DNA of 64,000 bases, taken from positions 1,614,501-1,678,500 of the forward strand of contig NZ_JAGGML010000001.1 of NCBI RefSeq assembly GCF_017875275.1, written 5' to 3'. The position numbers and the translations under genes are program-made. Each line of letters opens with the position of its first letter. Position 1 is the stretch's first letter. Below are positions 54,217-61,912 of the stretch, piece by piece. This stretch comes from Xanthobacter flavus. Lineage in GTDB: Bacteria; Pseudomonadota; Alphaproteobacteria; Rhizobiales; Xanthobacteraceae. The notes under the pieces are model-generated. The model was not told the DNA's origin. It did not search any database and saw only the letters and a program-made list of their open reading frames with translations.

Positions 54217-55194
54217 ATGCACATTCTGGTCATCGGCGGCGCCGGCATGGTCGGCCGCAAGCTCATCGAGCGCCTCGCCCGCGACGGCCGCCTCGGCGGC
54301 AAACCCATCACCCGCATCACCGCCCACGATGTGGTGACGCCGAAGCCGCCCGAGGCGCCCTTTCCCATCGACACCCGCGTCTCCGACCTCTCCGTGCCCG
54401 GCGAGGCGGCGGCGCTGGTGGCGGAGCGCCCCGACGTGATCCTGCACCTCGCGGCCATCGTCTCCGGCGAAGCGGAGGCGGATTTCGAGAAGGGCTACCG
54501 CATCAACCTGGACGGCACGCGCCATCTGTTCGACGCGGTGCGGCTGATCGAGGGCTATACGCCCCGGCTCGTCTTCACCTCGTCCATCGCGGTGTTCGGC
54601 GCGCCCTTCCCGGAGGCGATCCCGGACGAGTATTTCCACACGCCGCTGACCTCCTACGGCACGCAGAAGGCCATGGGCGAGCTGCTGCTGGCGGACTACA
54701 CGCGGCGCGGCTTCTTCGATGGCATCGGCATCCGCCTGCCCACCATCTGCGTGCGGCCCGGCCTGCCCAACAAGGCGGCCTCCGGCTTCTTCTCCGGCAT
54801 CATCCGCGAGCCTCTGGCCGGGCAGGAGGCGATCCTGCCCGTGTCGGAGGATGTCATGCACTGGCACGCCTCGCCGCGCTCGGCGGTGGGCTTCCTCATC
54901 CACGCCGCGACCCTCGACGGCGCCAGCGTGGGCACCCGCCGCAACCTCACCATGCCGGGCCTCGCCGTAACGGTGGGCGAGCAGATCGAGGCGCTGCGCA
55001 AGGTGGCCGGCGACAAGACGGTGGCGCGCATCAGGAAGGTGCCGGACCCGGTGATCGAGACCATCGTCTCCGGCTGGCCCCGCAAGTTCGACGCCGCCCG
55101 CGCGACCGCGCTGGGCTTCAAGGCGGAAAACTCCTTCGAGGAGATCATCCGCATCCACATCGAGGACGAGCTGGGCGGCAAGATCGCCGACTGA
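54217..55194 (+). CDS. D-erythronate dehydrogenase (DenD)-like epimerase-fold enzyme
   Basis: 325-residue extended SDR of the DenD family: Rossmann loop GGAGMVG, HLAAIVSGEAE, catalytic Ser in TSSIAVFG and the Tyr/Lys of SYGTQKAMGE. DenD oxidises the C2 hydroxyl of four-carbon sugar acids (erythronate, threonate pathways). Normal partners OtnC and OtnK, a kinase and an aldolase, are not here, so the operon may have a different substrate or be split in the genome. Confidence 0.88.
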   Translation: MHILVIGGAGMVGRKLIERLARDGRLGGKPITRITAHDVVTPKPPEAPFPIDTRVSDLSVPGEAAALVAERPDVILHLAAIVSGEAEADFEKGYRINLDGTRHLFDAVRLIEGYTPRLVFTSSIAVFGAPFPEAIPDEYFHTPLTSYGTQKAMGELLLADYTRRGFFDGIGIRLPTICVRPGLPNKAASGFFSGIIREPLAGQEAILPVSEDVMHWHASPRSAVGFLIHAATLDGASVGTRRNLTMPGLAVTVGEQIEALRKVAGDKTVARIRKVPDPVIETIVSGWPRKFDAARATALGFKAENSFEEIIRIHIEDELGGKIAD

Positions 55195-55204
55195 GGTCAG
55201 CGTT

Positions 55205-55228
55205 GCGCGGGCCTCTCAAAGCCCGCGC
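55205..55228 (+). terminator. GC hairpin after the DenD-like gene
   Basis: Arms GCGCGGGC and GCCCGCGC enclose an 8-base loop 10 bases past the stop. The right arm is also the first part of the 35-base tandem repeat that follows. No T tract. Confidence 0.5.
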
Positions 55229-55320
55229 GGCGCCTGAGCGGAAGCAACGCGAAAAGCCCGCGCGGCGCCGGAGCGAAAGCAACGCAAAACCCCCGCGCGG
55301 CGCCGGAGCGGAAGCAACGT
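55221..55320. repeat. Three tandem 35-base GC-rich repeats
   Basis: Copies start at 55221, 55256 and 55291 (period exactly 35; the last is 30 bases). Each begins CCCGCGCGGCGCC and ends in GGAAGCAACG or GAAAGCAACG. The GCGCGGCGnnTGAGCG core in copy 1 recurs at 8482-8541. The array lies between convergent genes. Confidence 0.88.
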
Positions 55321-55326
55321 CAACCT

Positions 55327-55785
55327 CTACGCCGCGACCCCTGACAGGCGGAGCGCGATGCGCTCCTCCAGCCGCGCGATGGCGGCGCCGATTTCCGGCA
55401 GGAGGCGGCGATAGGCCAAGCGGCGGGCAGGCGCGGGCAGGCTGCGCACGACTTCGGCGAGCCCCCAGGTCTCCAGCCGGAGCAGGCCGAGGAAAGGCTG
55501 GCGGCGGACGGCCCTGCGGCTCGCCTCGCCCAGCGCCACCACCACGTCGAGGCGCGGCGCGCCCGAGAGCAGGAAGACCCCCGCCGGCTTGGCTGAAAGT
55601 CCGTCGGCGGGGATGTCCTCGGCCTCCAGCGCGGCGACGAGGGCGGGGTCGACCTGGCCCGGCGTCGCGGCGGCGGCGCTGAACGGGCGCAGATCGGGAT
55701 GGCGATGGAGCGCCACCGCTTCCGCCATCAGGCTGAGCGCCCCGTTGTCGGGGCACAGGAAGAGCACGGTCGGACGGCCGGGCAT
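55327..55785 (-). CDS. Low-molecular-weight phosphatase-like protein lacking the catalytic Arg
   Basis: 152 residues resembling LMW protein-tyrosine phosphatase/ArsC proteins: VLFLCPDNGALSLMAEA aligns with the P-loop CxxxxxRS. Cys11 is kept, but the invariant Arg is Leu17 (C-PDNGA-L-S). The downstream LDVVVALGEA matches the family region but the acid of the DP loop is not evident. So it is probably inactive as a phosphatase or arsenate reductase, perhaps a regulator or binding protein. Confidence 0.68.
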   Translation of the reverse strand: MPGRPTVLFLCPDNGALSLMAEAVALHRHPDLRPFSAAAATPGQVDPALVAALEAEDIPADGLSAKPAGVFLLSGAPRLDVVVALGEASRRAVRRQPFLGLLRLETWGLAEVVRSLPAPARRLAYRRLLPEIGAAIARLEERIALRLSGVAA

Positions 55786-56046
55786 GCGAACCCCTTCATT
55801 TATAACAGGAATCAGCGAGCGACGCGCCCCCGCGCCCGCTTTTGATTCGGCACCCTAGACGGAGGGTGGGACGAGGGTGTGACAGCGGCGCGGGGCCCTC
55901 TGGAGGCCGGACGCGAGCCAATGGGAACGTCCTGATAAGACTGGCGTTAACCATTCCGAAAATTTTCCGGGGGATGGATCACATGCTGGCGATCGTCGTG
56001 ATTCGACAATGAATTCGCGCCGGCGCGTAGAATTCGGAGAAGAGTC

Positions 56047-56919
56047 ATGGCCAAGAAGCCGGAAGTCACCAGTGACGAAGTGAGCACCCTCGCCGCGAAG
56101 GCCCTTCGCGATCCGGGCAGCCTCACCCACGCGGAGATCAAATCCCTCGCGGCTTCGGCTCTGACCCAGTCCCCCGACAAGCCCAAGGCCCCCGCCAAGA
56201 CCGCCCCCGCCAAGACGGCGCCGGCGAAGGTGGCCCCCGCCAAGAAGGCTGCTCCCGTGAAGGCGGCCGCTCCGAAGGCGGCGCCCAAGGCTGTGGCGCC
56301 CAAGGCTGCTGCAAAGACCACTGCCCCGAAGGCGGCCGCCAAGGCTCCGGCGGCGAAGGAAGCCGCGCCGAAGGCTGGGGCCGAAGCGCCCGCGAAGGCG
56401 ACGAAGGCCAAGGCCACCGCGCCCAAGGCCACCGCGCCCAAGGCCACCGCGCCCAAGGCATCTGCGCCCGAGGCGGCTCCGAAGGCTGCACCCAAGGCGA
56501 CCAAGAAGGCTGCCGCCCCGAAGGCTGCGGCGCCCAAGGCGGAAGTGAAGTCCGCGCCCGAGACCAAGGCCGTCGAGACCAAGGCTGTCGAGACCAAGGC
56601 CGCCGAAGCCAAGGCGCCTGCCAAGGCTTCCAAGCCCGCCGCCCCGAAGGCGCCCAAGGCCACCGCTCCGAAGGCTGCTGCTCCGAAGGCTGCTGCGCCC
56701 AAGGCCCCGAAGGCCGCTCCCGCTGCCAAGACTGCTGCTCCCAAGACCCCCGCTCCCAAGACTCCCGCTGCCAAGACTTCCGCTCCGAAGACCCCCGCCC
56801 CGAAGGCGGCCCGCGCCAAGGTGGCGGCGGTGAAGACCGCGCCCGCTCCGGCCCCGAAGGCCCCGGCCAAGGCCGCGCCGAAGGCCGCCGCCAAGCCGGC
56901 CCGCGCCAAGAAGGCGTGA
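56047..56919 (+). CDS. Histone H1-like Lys/Ala/Pro-rich protein
   Basis: 290-residue basic, low-complexity protein. Residues 1-45 form a short helical domain (VTSDEVSTLAAKALRDPGSL) found in rhizobial homologues. The remainder is a string of AAPKA/TAPKA-type pentapeptides as in eukaryotic histone H1 tails, with three exact 15-base repeats (KATAP codons) at 56413-56457. Such proteins bind DNA non-specifically and compact nucleoids. GGAGA precedes the ATG. The opposite strand has a long open frame by composition only. Confidence 0.8.
   Translation: MAKKPEVTSDEVSTLAAKALRDPGSLTHAEIKSLAASALTQSPDKPKAPAKTAPAKTAPAKVAPAKKAAPVKAAAPKAAPKAVAPKAAAKTTAPKAAAKAPAAKEAAPKAGAEAPAKATKAKATAPKATAPKATAPKASAPEAAPKAAPKATKKAAAPKAAAPKAEVKSAPETKAVETKAVETKAAEAKAPAKASKPAAPKAPKATAPKAAAPKAAAPKAPKAAPAAKTAAPKTPAPKTPAAKTSAPKTPAPKAARAKVAAVKTAPAPAPKAPAKAAPKAAAKPARAKKA
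56413..56457. repeat. Three exact 15-base direct repeats inside the H1-like gene
   Basis: GCCACCGCGCCCAAG is repeated three times in frame, encoding ATAPK. Likely to expand or contract by slippage. Confidence 0.9.
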
Positions 56920-56949
56920 GATCGGCCTGAGATCGCCCCATCACGGGGC

Positions 56950-56996
56950 CCGAAAAACAGGAACGCCGCCGTCGGGGATGCCCGGCGGCGGCGTTC
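56950..56996 (-). terminator. Intrinsic terminator of the OmpA-like gene
   Basis: On the minus strand GAACGCCGCCG (56996-56986) pairs with its complement (56971-56961), with inner pairs giving a stem of about 16 bp. It is followed by CTGTTTTTCG. A strong Rho-independent terminator 21 bases past the OmpA-like stop; it may also stop the convergent H1-like transcript. Confidence 0.92.
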
Positions 56997-57016
56997 TCGC
57001 GTTCAGCGCCGGGGGA

Positions 57017-57622
57017 TCAGGGGGTGAGGACGCCCGTGCTCCCGAGATTGAAGATCTGGACCCGCCTGTTGATGGCGGCATGCGGGTTCTTCACGTCCTG
57101 CAGGTTTTCCTCGCCGAGGCCGACGGCCTGGAGCCGGCGTGGATCCACCCGGAAGGTGGTGGCGAGCGCCTGCATTACCGCGTCGGCCCGCTCCTGGCTG
57201 AGCTTGAGATTGATCTCGCGGGTGCCGGTGGTGTCGGTATTGCCCACCACGAGGAACTTGTAGCCGAGCAGGATGGGGTTGTGCATGGCATCGGCGACGG
57301 AGCCGAGCGTGCGGTAGGACGAGGGCTTGATCATCGCGGAATTGAGATCGAACTCGATCTCCACGTTGATCTGCGCCAGCTGGTCGAGCTGGATGGCCAG
57401 CGGCGGGCGGCTCTCCGGCGGGCCGGTGTACTTCATGTGCGCGACGGCAAGGCCGCGCAGCGCCTCGGCCGAGACGTTCGGCACGTTGGCAACGCTGGCC
57501 TGGAGGCCCTGGACGATCTGGGCATCGGAGGTGACCACCTGGGCCGAGACGGGCGCGGCGAGGAGCACCGGCGCCATCAGCGCGGCGGACAGCAGCAGGG
57601 CGGAACGCATCTGGAATTTCAT
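57017..57622 (-). CDS. OmpA-family outer-membrane/peptidoglycan-binding protein
   Basis: 201-residue secreted protein. Sec signal MRSALLLSAALMAPVLLAAP (part; cleavage near VSA). The C-terminal half is an OmpA-like peptidoglycan-binding domain: EIEFDLNSAMIKPSSYRTLGSVADAM (in part), NTDTTGTREINLKLSQERADAV, and INRRVQIF. It has no lipobox and no beta-barrel region, so it is probably a soluble or loosely attached envelope protein. GGGGGAGGG precedes the ATG. Next to a Cys-rich secreted protein gene, 14 bases upstream in the same operon. Confidence 0.85.
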   Translation of the reverse strand: MKFQMRSALLLSAALMAPVLLAAPVSAQVVTSDAQIVQGLQASVANVPNVSAEALRGLAVAHMKYTGPPESRPPLAIQLDQLAQINVEIEFDLNSAMIKPSSYRTLGSVADAMHNPILLGYKFLVVGNTDTTGTREINLKLSQERADAVMQALATTFRVDPRRLQAVGLGEENLQDVKNPHAAINRRVQIFNLGSTGVLTP

Positions 57623-57636
57623 CTGTCCCTCCCCCT

Positions 57637-58077
57637 TCACTGCTGATTGTAGCCGGCGTTGATGAGGGCACCCGTGCAGGCCTGGCTCACCACCTTGGAG
57701 GCTTCGAGCAGGCAGGAGACGATGTTGCCGTCGCCAGGCACGAGGCCGGGGCAATATTGCGCGCGGTCGCGATCGCACACCTTGTAGGCCTCGCGCTGCG
57801 CCGCGGCGCGGGCCTCGGTCATCGCGCGGATGCCTTCGTGGTTGGCGGCGCAGGCCGGCGAGAGCTTGCTCGCGTTCTGCGCGAGGCAGTTGTGGATGGC
57901 GCCGTTGCCGAGGTTCTGGCCCCGGCAAAGCTTCATGATGTCCTCGCCGCAATGCTGCGCCAGAAGGCCGGCGGCCTGGGCGTAGCTCACGGTCTGCGCC
58001 TGCGCGCCCGCGCTGTGGCCGACCGTTCCCGCCCCCAGCGCGATCAGCGCCGCGAGGGCCAGTCCTCGAAGTTTCAT
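57637..58077 (-). CDS. Secreted cysteine-rich repeat protein (GLG1/FGFR-type repeat)
   Basis: 146 residues with a signal peptide (MKLRGLALAALIALGAG, cleavage after AQA) and a pattern of Cys spaced as in the cysteine-rich FGF-receptor/GLG1 repeat: HCGEDIMKLCRG, HNCLAQNASKLSPAC, YKVCDRDRAQYCPG, SCLLEASKVVSQAC. The repeated D-x-x-x-x-C...C pairs would form disulfides in the periplasm. Function of bacterial members is unknown. It precedes the OmpA-like gene on the same strand, so the two may work together in the envelope. Confidence 0.8.
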   Translation of the reverse strand: MKLRGLALAALIALGAGTVGHSAGAQAQTVSYAQAAGLLAQHCGEDIMKLCRGQNLGNGAIHNCLAQNASKLSPACAANHEGIRAMTEARAAAQREAYKVCDRDRAQYCPGLVPGDGNIVSCLLEASKVVSQACTGALINAGYNQQ

Positions 58078-58089
58078 AGATTTCCCCCA

Positions 58090-58205
58090 TAGAGCGCGAC
58101 CCGATCAAATTGAATCAATTTGATCGGTGAATCGCCCTCTAACTTGATGATAGAGAACGCGTTATCCGATCTGATTGCAGTGCAATCAGATCGGCGCGTG
58201 CTCTA
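58090..58205. repeat. Composite palindromic intergenic element with AGAGC terminal repeats
   Basis: A 116-base structure. Palindrome 1 (58101-58127) has perfect 13-base arms CCGATCAAATTGA around one base; palindrome 2 (58166-58194) has perfect 14-base arms CCGATCTGATTGCA around one base. Between them is a 5-base hairpin CTCTA/TAGAG. The ends are imperfect inverted repeats (AGAGCGCG... and ...CGCGTGCTCT). It occupies the upstream region of the Cys-rich gene and the downstream region of the MFS gene. Confidence 0.88.
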
Positions 58206-58285
58206 GCCCGGAATCGCGAGCGTGAGGGGAATTGACCACTGCGCCTCCCGTTCGGTCAACCGGCGGGAGCGCGGCCGTGGCGTGC

Positions 58286-59629
58286 TCAGGATGCGTGGCG
58301 GTAGGTGCCGGCCTCGATTTCGTCGCCGGCCGCGCCCACAAGGCCAAGGGGATCGGCGGCGAGCTCCAGATCCGGCGCCTCGGGCGCCTCCTCCGCCGGC
58401 GCGGGCTCCGGAACCCGGCGCGGCGCGAGCGCGAGGTGGACGGTGAGCGCCGCCACCGCCATCGCGGGCACGAGGATCGTCATGGCCACCAGCGGCGAGG
58501 GCAGCAGCGCCGAGACGGAGGTGCCGAGGAAGCCGCTGCCGATCTGCACGAATCCGGTGAGCGCGGAGGCGGAGCCGGCGATGGAGCCGAAGCCGGCCAA
58601 AGCGCTGGTGGTGCAGCCGGGCAGCAGCAGCGCGCAGCCGCAGGCCCAGAAGGAAATGGGCAGCATCACGCTCAGGGTCGAAAGCGCCACCACATGCGGG
58701 CCCACCGCCATGGCGATGGCGCCGGTGAGCACCAGCAGGAGGCCGGGCAGGATCAGCTGCTGCGCCTTGAAGCGGTTGAGCAGCGGCCGGGCAATGAGCG
58801 TGCCCGCCATGAAGGCGCCGGTCTGCATCATCATGGCGAGGCCGAACTGGGTGGGCGAGAGCCCCACCCGGTCGATCAGCACGAAGGGCAGCGCCGCCGC
58901 CAGCGTGTAGATGCCGCCCAGCGCGCAGCCGGCGGTGAGGGCGGCGCGCATGAAGCCACGGTCGGTGAGCAGGCGGCGATAGCTGGCCGCGACCGCGCGC
59001 GGCGCGGCGAGGCGCGCGTCCGGCGCGCGGTTGGTTTCCGGCACGCGCAACAGCAGCAGCGTCATGAGGGCGAGGCCGAAGCCGGTCATGGCGACGAACA
59101 CCGAATGCCAGCCGAAGGCGCCGAGCAGCAAGCCGCCGATGGTGGGCGAGATGGCCGGGCCGATGGCAAGGATGGTGCCGATGAGGTTCATCACCCGCGC
59201 CGAGGCCTGCCCGGTATATTGGTCGCGCACCAGCGCGCGGGACAGGGCGATGCCCGCCGCCGCGCCGATGCCCTGCAGGATGCGCCCGGCCACCAGCCAG
59301 CCGATGGTCGGCGCCAGCATGGCCACCACCGCGCCGGACAGATAGATGCCGAAGAAGCCGAGCGCCACCGGCCGCCGGCCGTAGGCGTCCGACAGCGGGC
59401 CGCAGATGAGCTGCGAGACGGCGAAGCCGAAGAAGAAGACGGTGAGGGTGAGCTTCACCGTGGCGATGGACGTGCCGAACACCTCCACCAGCGTCGGCAG
59501 GGCCGGCGTGTAGAGGGAGAGGCTGACCGGGCCGAGCATGACCATCATGCCGCCGATGATCGACACCTCGCGCTCGGTCATGAGCGGCTTGGGCGATGTC
59601 GCGGCCTCCGCGGGATGAGGCGCCGTCAT
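58286..59629 (-). CDS. Bcr/CflA-family MFS drug efflux transporter
   Basis: 447-residue 12-TM exporter of the multidrug Bcr/CflA family: LSLYTPALPTLVEVFGTS, the loop motif GPLSDAYGRRPV after TM2, and RILQGIGAAAGIALSRALVRD. A C-terminal extension after TM12 is Pro/Glu/Ala-rich. Its start overlaps the marR stop by four bases (ATGA), so it is under the MarR regulator. Substrates are unknown. Confidence 0.92.
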   Translation of the reverse strand: MTAPHPAEAATSPKPLMTEREVSIIGGMMVMLGPVSLSLYTPALPTLVEVFGTSIATVKLTLTVFFFGFAVSQLICGPLSDAYGRRPVALGFFGIYLSGAVVAMLAPTIGWLVAGRILQGIGAAAGIALSRALVRDQYTGQASARVMNLIGTILAIGPAISPTIGGLLLGAFGWHSVFVAMTGFGLALMTLLLLRVPETNRAPDARLAAPRAVAASYRRLLTDRGFMRAALTAGCALGGIYTLAAALPFVLIDRVGLSPTQFGLAMMMQTGAFMAGTLIARPLLNRFKAQQLILPGLLLVLTGAIAMAVGPHVVALSTLSVMLPISFWACGCALLLPGCTTSALAGFGSIAGSASALTGFVQIGSGFLGTSVSALLPSPLVAMTILVPAMAVAALTVHLALAPRRVPEPAPAEEAPEAPDLELAADPLGLVGAAGDEIEAGTYRHAS

Positions 59630-60126
59630 TTGCGGGCCTCCCTGATGCGGGCCTCGCGCGGGGCGGCCTCGCGGCCCGCGCAGTCGCGGGCGAGGTTGCC
59701 ACGGATGCGATCGAGGAAATCGCGCAGCTGCGCGCGCTCCTCATCGGAGAAGCCGCGCGTCGCCTCCTCGCGGGCCCGCGCCGCCGCCTGCTCGATGCCA
59801 TCCAGATAGGGCCGGGCGGCATCCGTGAGCGCGACGATCTTGGCGCGCCGGTCGGTGGGGTCGGTCTCGCGCACCACAAGCCCCAGCCCTTCAAGGCGAT
59901 CGAGGAAGCCCACCAGCGTCATGGGCTCCACGCTCATCTTCTCGGCGAGCGCCGACTGGCGCAGGCCCGGGTTGATGTTGATGTGGGCCAGCGCCCGCGC
60001 CTCGCCGATGGTGAGGCCGAGGCCAGCGCCATCGAAGGCGCGGTCGATGCGGGCGCGGTAGAGCCGCGCGGAATCCACGAGCAGGAAGCCGAGCGGCGGC
60101 GTGGCGTGAGAGGGGGGCGATCTCAT
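59626..60126 (-). CDS. MarR-family transcriptional regulator
   Basis: 166-residue winged-helix regulator: LRQSALAEKMSVEPMTLVGFLDRLEGLGLVVRETDPTDRRAKIVAL (in part) covers HTH and wing. First gene of the marR-MFS operon; probably represses its own promoter and is released by an inducer (the drug or aromatic acid exported). A symmetric candidate operator lies 12 bases upstream of the start. Confidence 0.92.
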   Translation of the reverse strand: MRSPPSHATPPLGFLLVDSARLYRARIDRAFDGAGLGLTIGEARALAHININPGLRQSALAEKMSVEPMTLVGFLDRLEGLGLVVRETDPTDRRAKIVALTDAARPYLDGIEQAAARAREEATRGFSDEERAQLRDFLDRIRGNLARDCAGREAAPREARIREARK

Positions 60127-60138
60127 AAGGCCAATATA

Positions 60139-60157
60139 TAATAAGCCTTCCTTACTA
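60139..60157. promoter_or_regulatory. Candidate MarR operator upstream of marR-MFS
   Basis: TAATAAG-CCTTC-CTTACTA has 6 of 7 symmetric base pairs with a 5-base centre, the typical size of MarR sites, 13-31 bases upstream of the marR start codon and next to an AT-rich TATATAATA that could be the -10 region. Confidence 0.45.
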
Positions 60158-60243
60158 ACAAGACCAAAGCCGCCTGATGCATGTCATTGCGCCCCCGCCG
60201 CGACGCGCTATGTGTGAAGCGACATCCCTCAGGGAGACCCGCG

Positions 60244-61371
60244 ATGCCTTGGTCCGTGACCATCGGCCGCCTCGGCGAGACCGCCATCCGTATCCACGTC
60301 ACCTTCCTGCTGTTCCTGGTGTGGATCTGGGCGGCCTATTACCGCTCCGGCGGCGCGCAGGCGGCGTGGGAGGGGGTGCTGTTCGTCGCGCTGCTGTTCT
60401 TCTGCGTGCTGCTGCACGAGCTGGGGCACGTCTTCGCCGCCCGCCATTACGGGGTGAAGACGCCGGACATCACGCTCTGGCCGTTCGGCGGCATCGCCAA
60501 TCTGGAACGCATTCCCGAGAAGCCGTCGCAGGAACTGGTGGTGGCCATCGCCGGGCCGGCGGTGAACGTGGTGATCGCCCTCGTTCTGCTGGTGGTGCTG
60601 AGCCTCACCCTCACGGGCGGCGACCTGAAGGCGGAGGATCTGGCGAAGGTCGAGGATCCCGGCACGTCCATGCTGGTCAAGCTCGCGGGCGCCAACATCT
60701 TCCTCGTGCTGTTCAATCTCATCCCCGCCTTCCCCATGGACGGCGGGCGGGTGTTGCGCGCGCTCCTCGCCATGAGGATGGGTTTTGCCCGCGCCACCGC
60801 GCTCGCCGCCTCCATCGGCCAGGGCCTCGCCATCGGCCTCGGGCTCATCGGCATCTTCACCAATCCGATGCTGATGATCATCGGCGTCTTCGTCTTCCTC
60901 GCCGCCTCCGGCGAGGCCGGGCAGGTGCAGCTGAGGGAGGCTTCGCGCGGGCATATCGTGGCCGACGCCATGATCACCCATTTCGAGACGCTGGGGCCGC
61001 AATCCACCGTGGACGATGCGGCCGAGGCGCTCATCCGCTCCACCCAGAAGGAATTCCCGGTGGTGGACGGCGCCGGCCACCTGCGCGGCGTGCTCACCCG
61101 CGACGCCATGATCCGGGCGCTCAAGGAGCAGGGGCCGACCACCCCCGTCATCGAGGTGATGCAGCACGACATCCCGACCGTGGAGGCCCGCTCAATGTTG
61201 GACGCGGCGCTCAAGCTCATCACCAGTGCCCAGGTCCCCGCCGTCGGCGTGCTCGACGCCCCCGGCGGCCGGCTCGTGGGCCTGCTCACGCCGGAGAATG
61301 TCGGCGAGCTGATGATGGTGCATGTGGCACGGGACGCGCGGGCCGAGAGGACAAAGGGCACAAGTATCTGA
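60244..61371 (+). CDS. Site-2 protease (M50) with two CBS domains
   Basis: 375-residue intramembrane zinc protease. HELGH (58-62) and NLIPAFPMDGGR (Asp166) form the active site in membrane helices; two CBS domains at about 238-290 and 300-355 follow (VADAMITHFETLGPQSTV, VIEVMQHDIPTVEARSML). Rip/S2P relatives cleave anti-sigma factors or sense nucleotides through CBS. AGGGAGA precedes the ATG. Monocistronic; no cognate regulator is adjacent. Confidence 0.92.
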   Translation: MPWSVTIGRLGETAIRIHVTFLLFLVWIWAAYYRSGGAQAAWEGVLFVALLFFCVLLHELGHVFAARHYGVKTPDITLWPFGGIANLERIPEKPSQELVVAIAGPAVNVVIALVLLVVLSLTLTGGDLKAEDLAKVEDPGTSMLVKLAGANIFLVLFNLIPAFPMDGGRVLRALLAMRMGFARATALAASIGQGLAIGLGLIGIFTNPMLMIIGVFVFLAASGEAGQVQLREASRGHIVADAMITHFETLGPQSTVDDAAEALIRSTQKEFPVVDGAGHLRGVLTRDAMIRALKEQGPTTPVIEVMQHDIPTVEARSMLDAALKLITSAQVPAVGVLDAPGGRLVGLLTPENVGELMMVHVARDARAERTKGTSI

Positions 61372-61380
61372 TTCAGAATA

Positions 61381-61776
61381 TCACGGCTTCACGTAGTCAT
61401 CGCAGAATGCAATTCGAATGGTACACGTCACGCCCTTGGCTTCGCAACTGTTTGCGGCCGCTGTTTCCGCATCGCCCCGAAGGAACTTCTTGGACCAGTA
61501 GCCGACAGCCTTGCCCTTGTCGGGAACGGCAAGGGCGACACACTGCTTGTTGCCGGTGACGATCAGCCGGCATTCACGCGTGCCGCCCTTCTGGCACAGG
61601 TCCATGGCGATCTTTTTCGCCTCCGCTGCTGTTTTTTTGTTTTTTGCCCATCCATGCCAAAACTGGCTGTCTCTCTGACCCCAGGCGATGGCGAATTCGG
61701 CATGTGCGGGCGCTGCTCCCAAAGGCAGGGCGCAAGTCAATAATGACAGACTGAGAAGGTAGACCACATTCTTCAC
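61381..61776 (-). CDS. DUF4189 secreted protein
   Basis: 131-residue small secreted protein. GTG start with AGGAG eight bases upstream, signal peptide ending near PAHA. The mature part has the DUF4189 pattern: WHGWAKNKKTAAEAKKIAM, C...C pairs (LCQKGGTREC, KQCVALAV, NSCEAKGVTC, RIAFC) and a conserved aromatic start (FAIAWGQ). Function unknown. An alternative in-frame N-terminal extension upstream is unlikely. Confidence 0.8.
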   Translation of the reverse strand: MKNVVYLLSLSLLTCALPLGAAPAHAEFAIAWGQRDSQFWHGWAKNKKTAAEAKKIAMDLCQKGGTRECRLIVTGNKQCVALAVPDKGKAVGYWSKKFLRGDAETAAANSCEAKGVTCTIRIAFCDDYVKP

Positions 61777-61912
61777 GGGAAACACTCCTGCGGTCAACCA
61801 ACTTAACCTTTGCCACAAGATATCGCCATGGGGACGCGCAAGGCGCGTGAGAGGCCCGGCTTCGAAGGCCGGCCCCATCGCTCACCCCTACCCCAAGCCA
61901 AATGCGCCCCGC

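Noticed and set aside
55221-55320. CRISPR array
   Set aside because: The 35-base units are contiguous direct repeats without unique spacers, and no cas genes are present.
55947-56909. Minus-strand frame of about 320 residues rich in Ala/Gly/Phe opposite the H1-like gene
   Set aside because: It arises from reversing the repeated AAG-GCC codons; no start context or family similarity.
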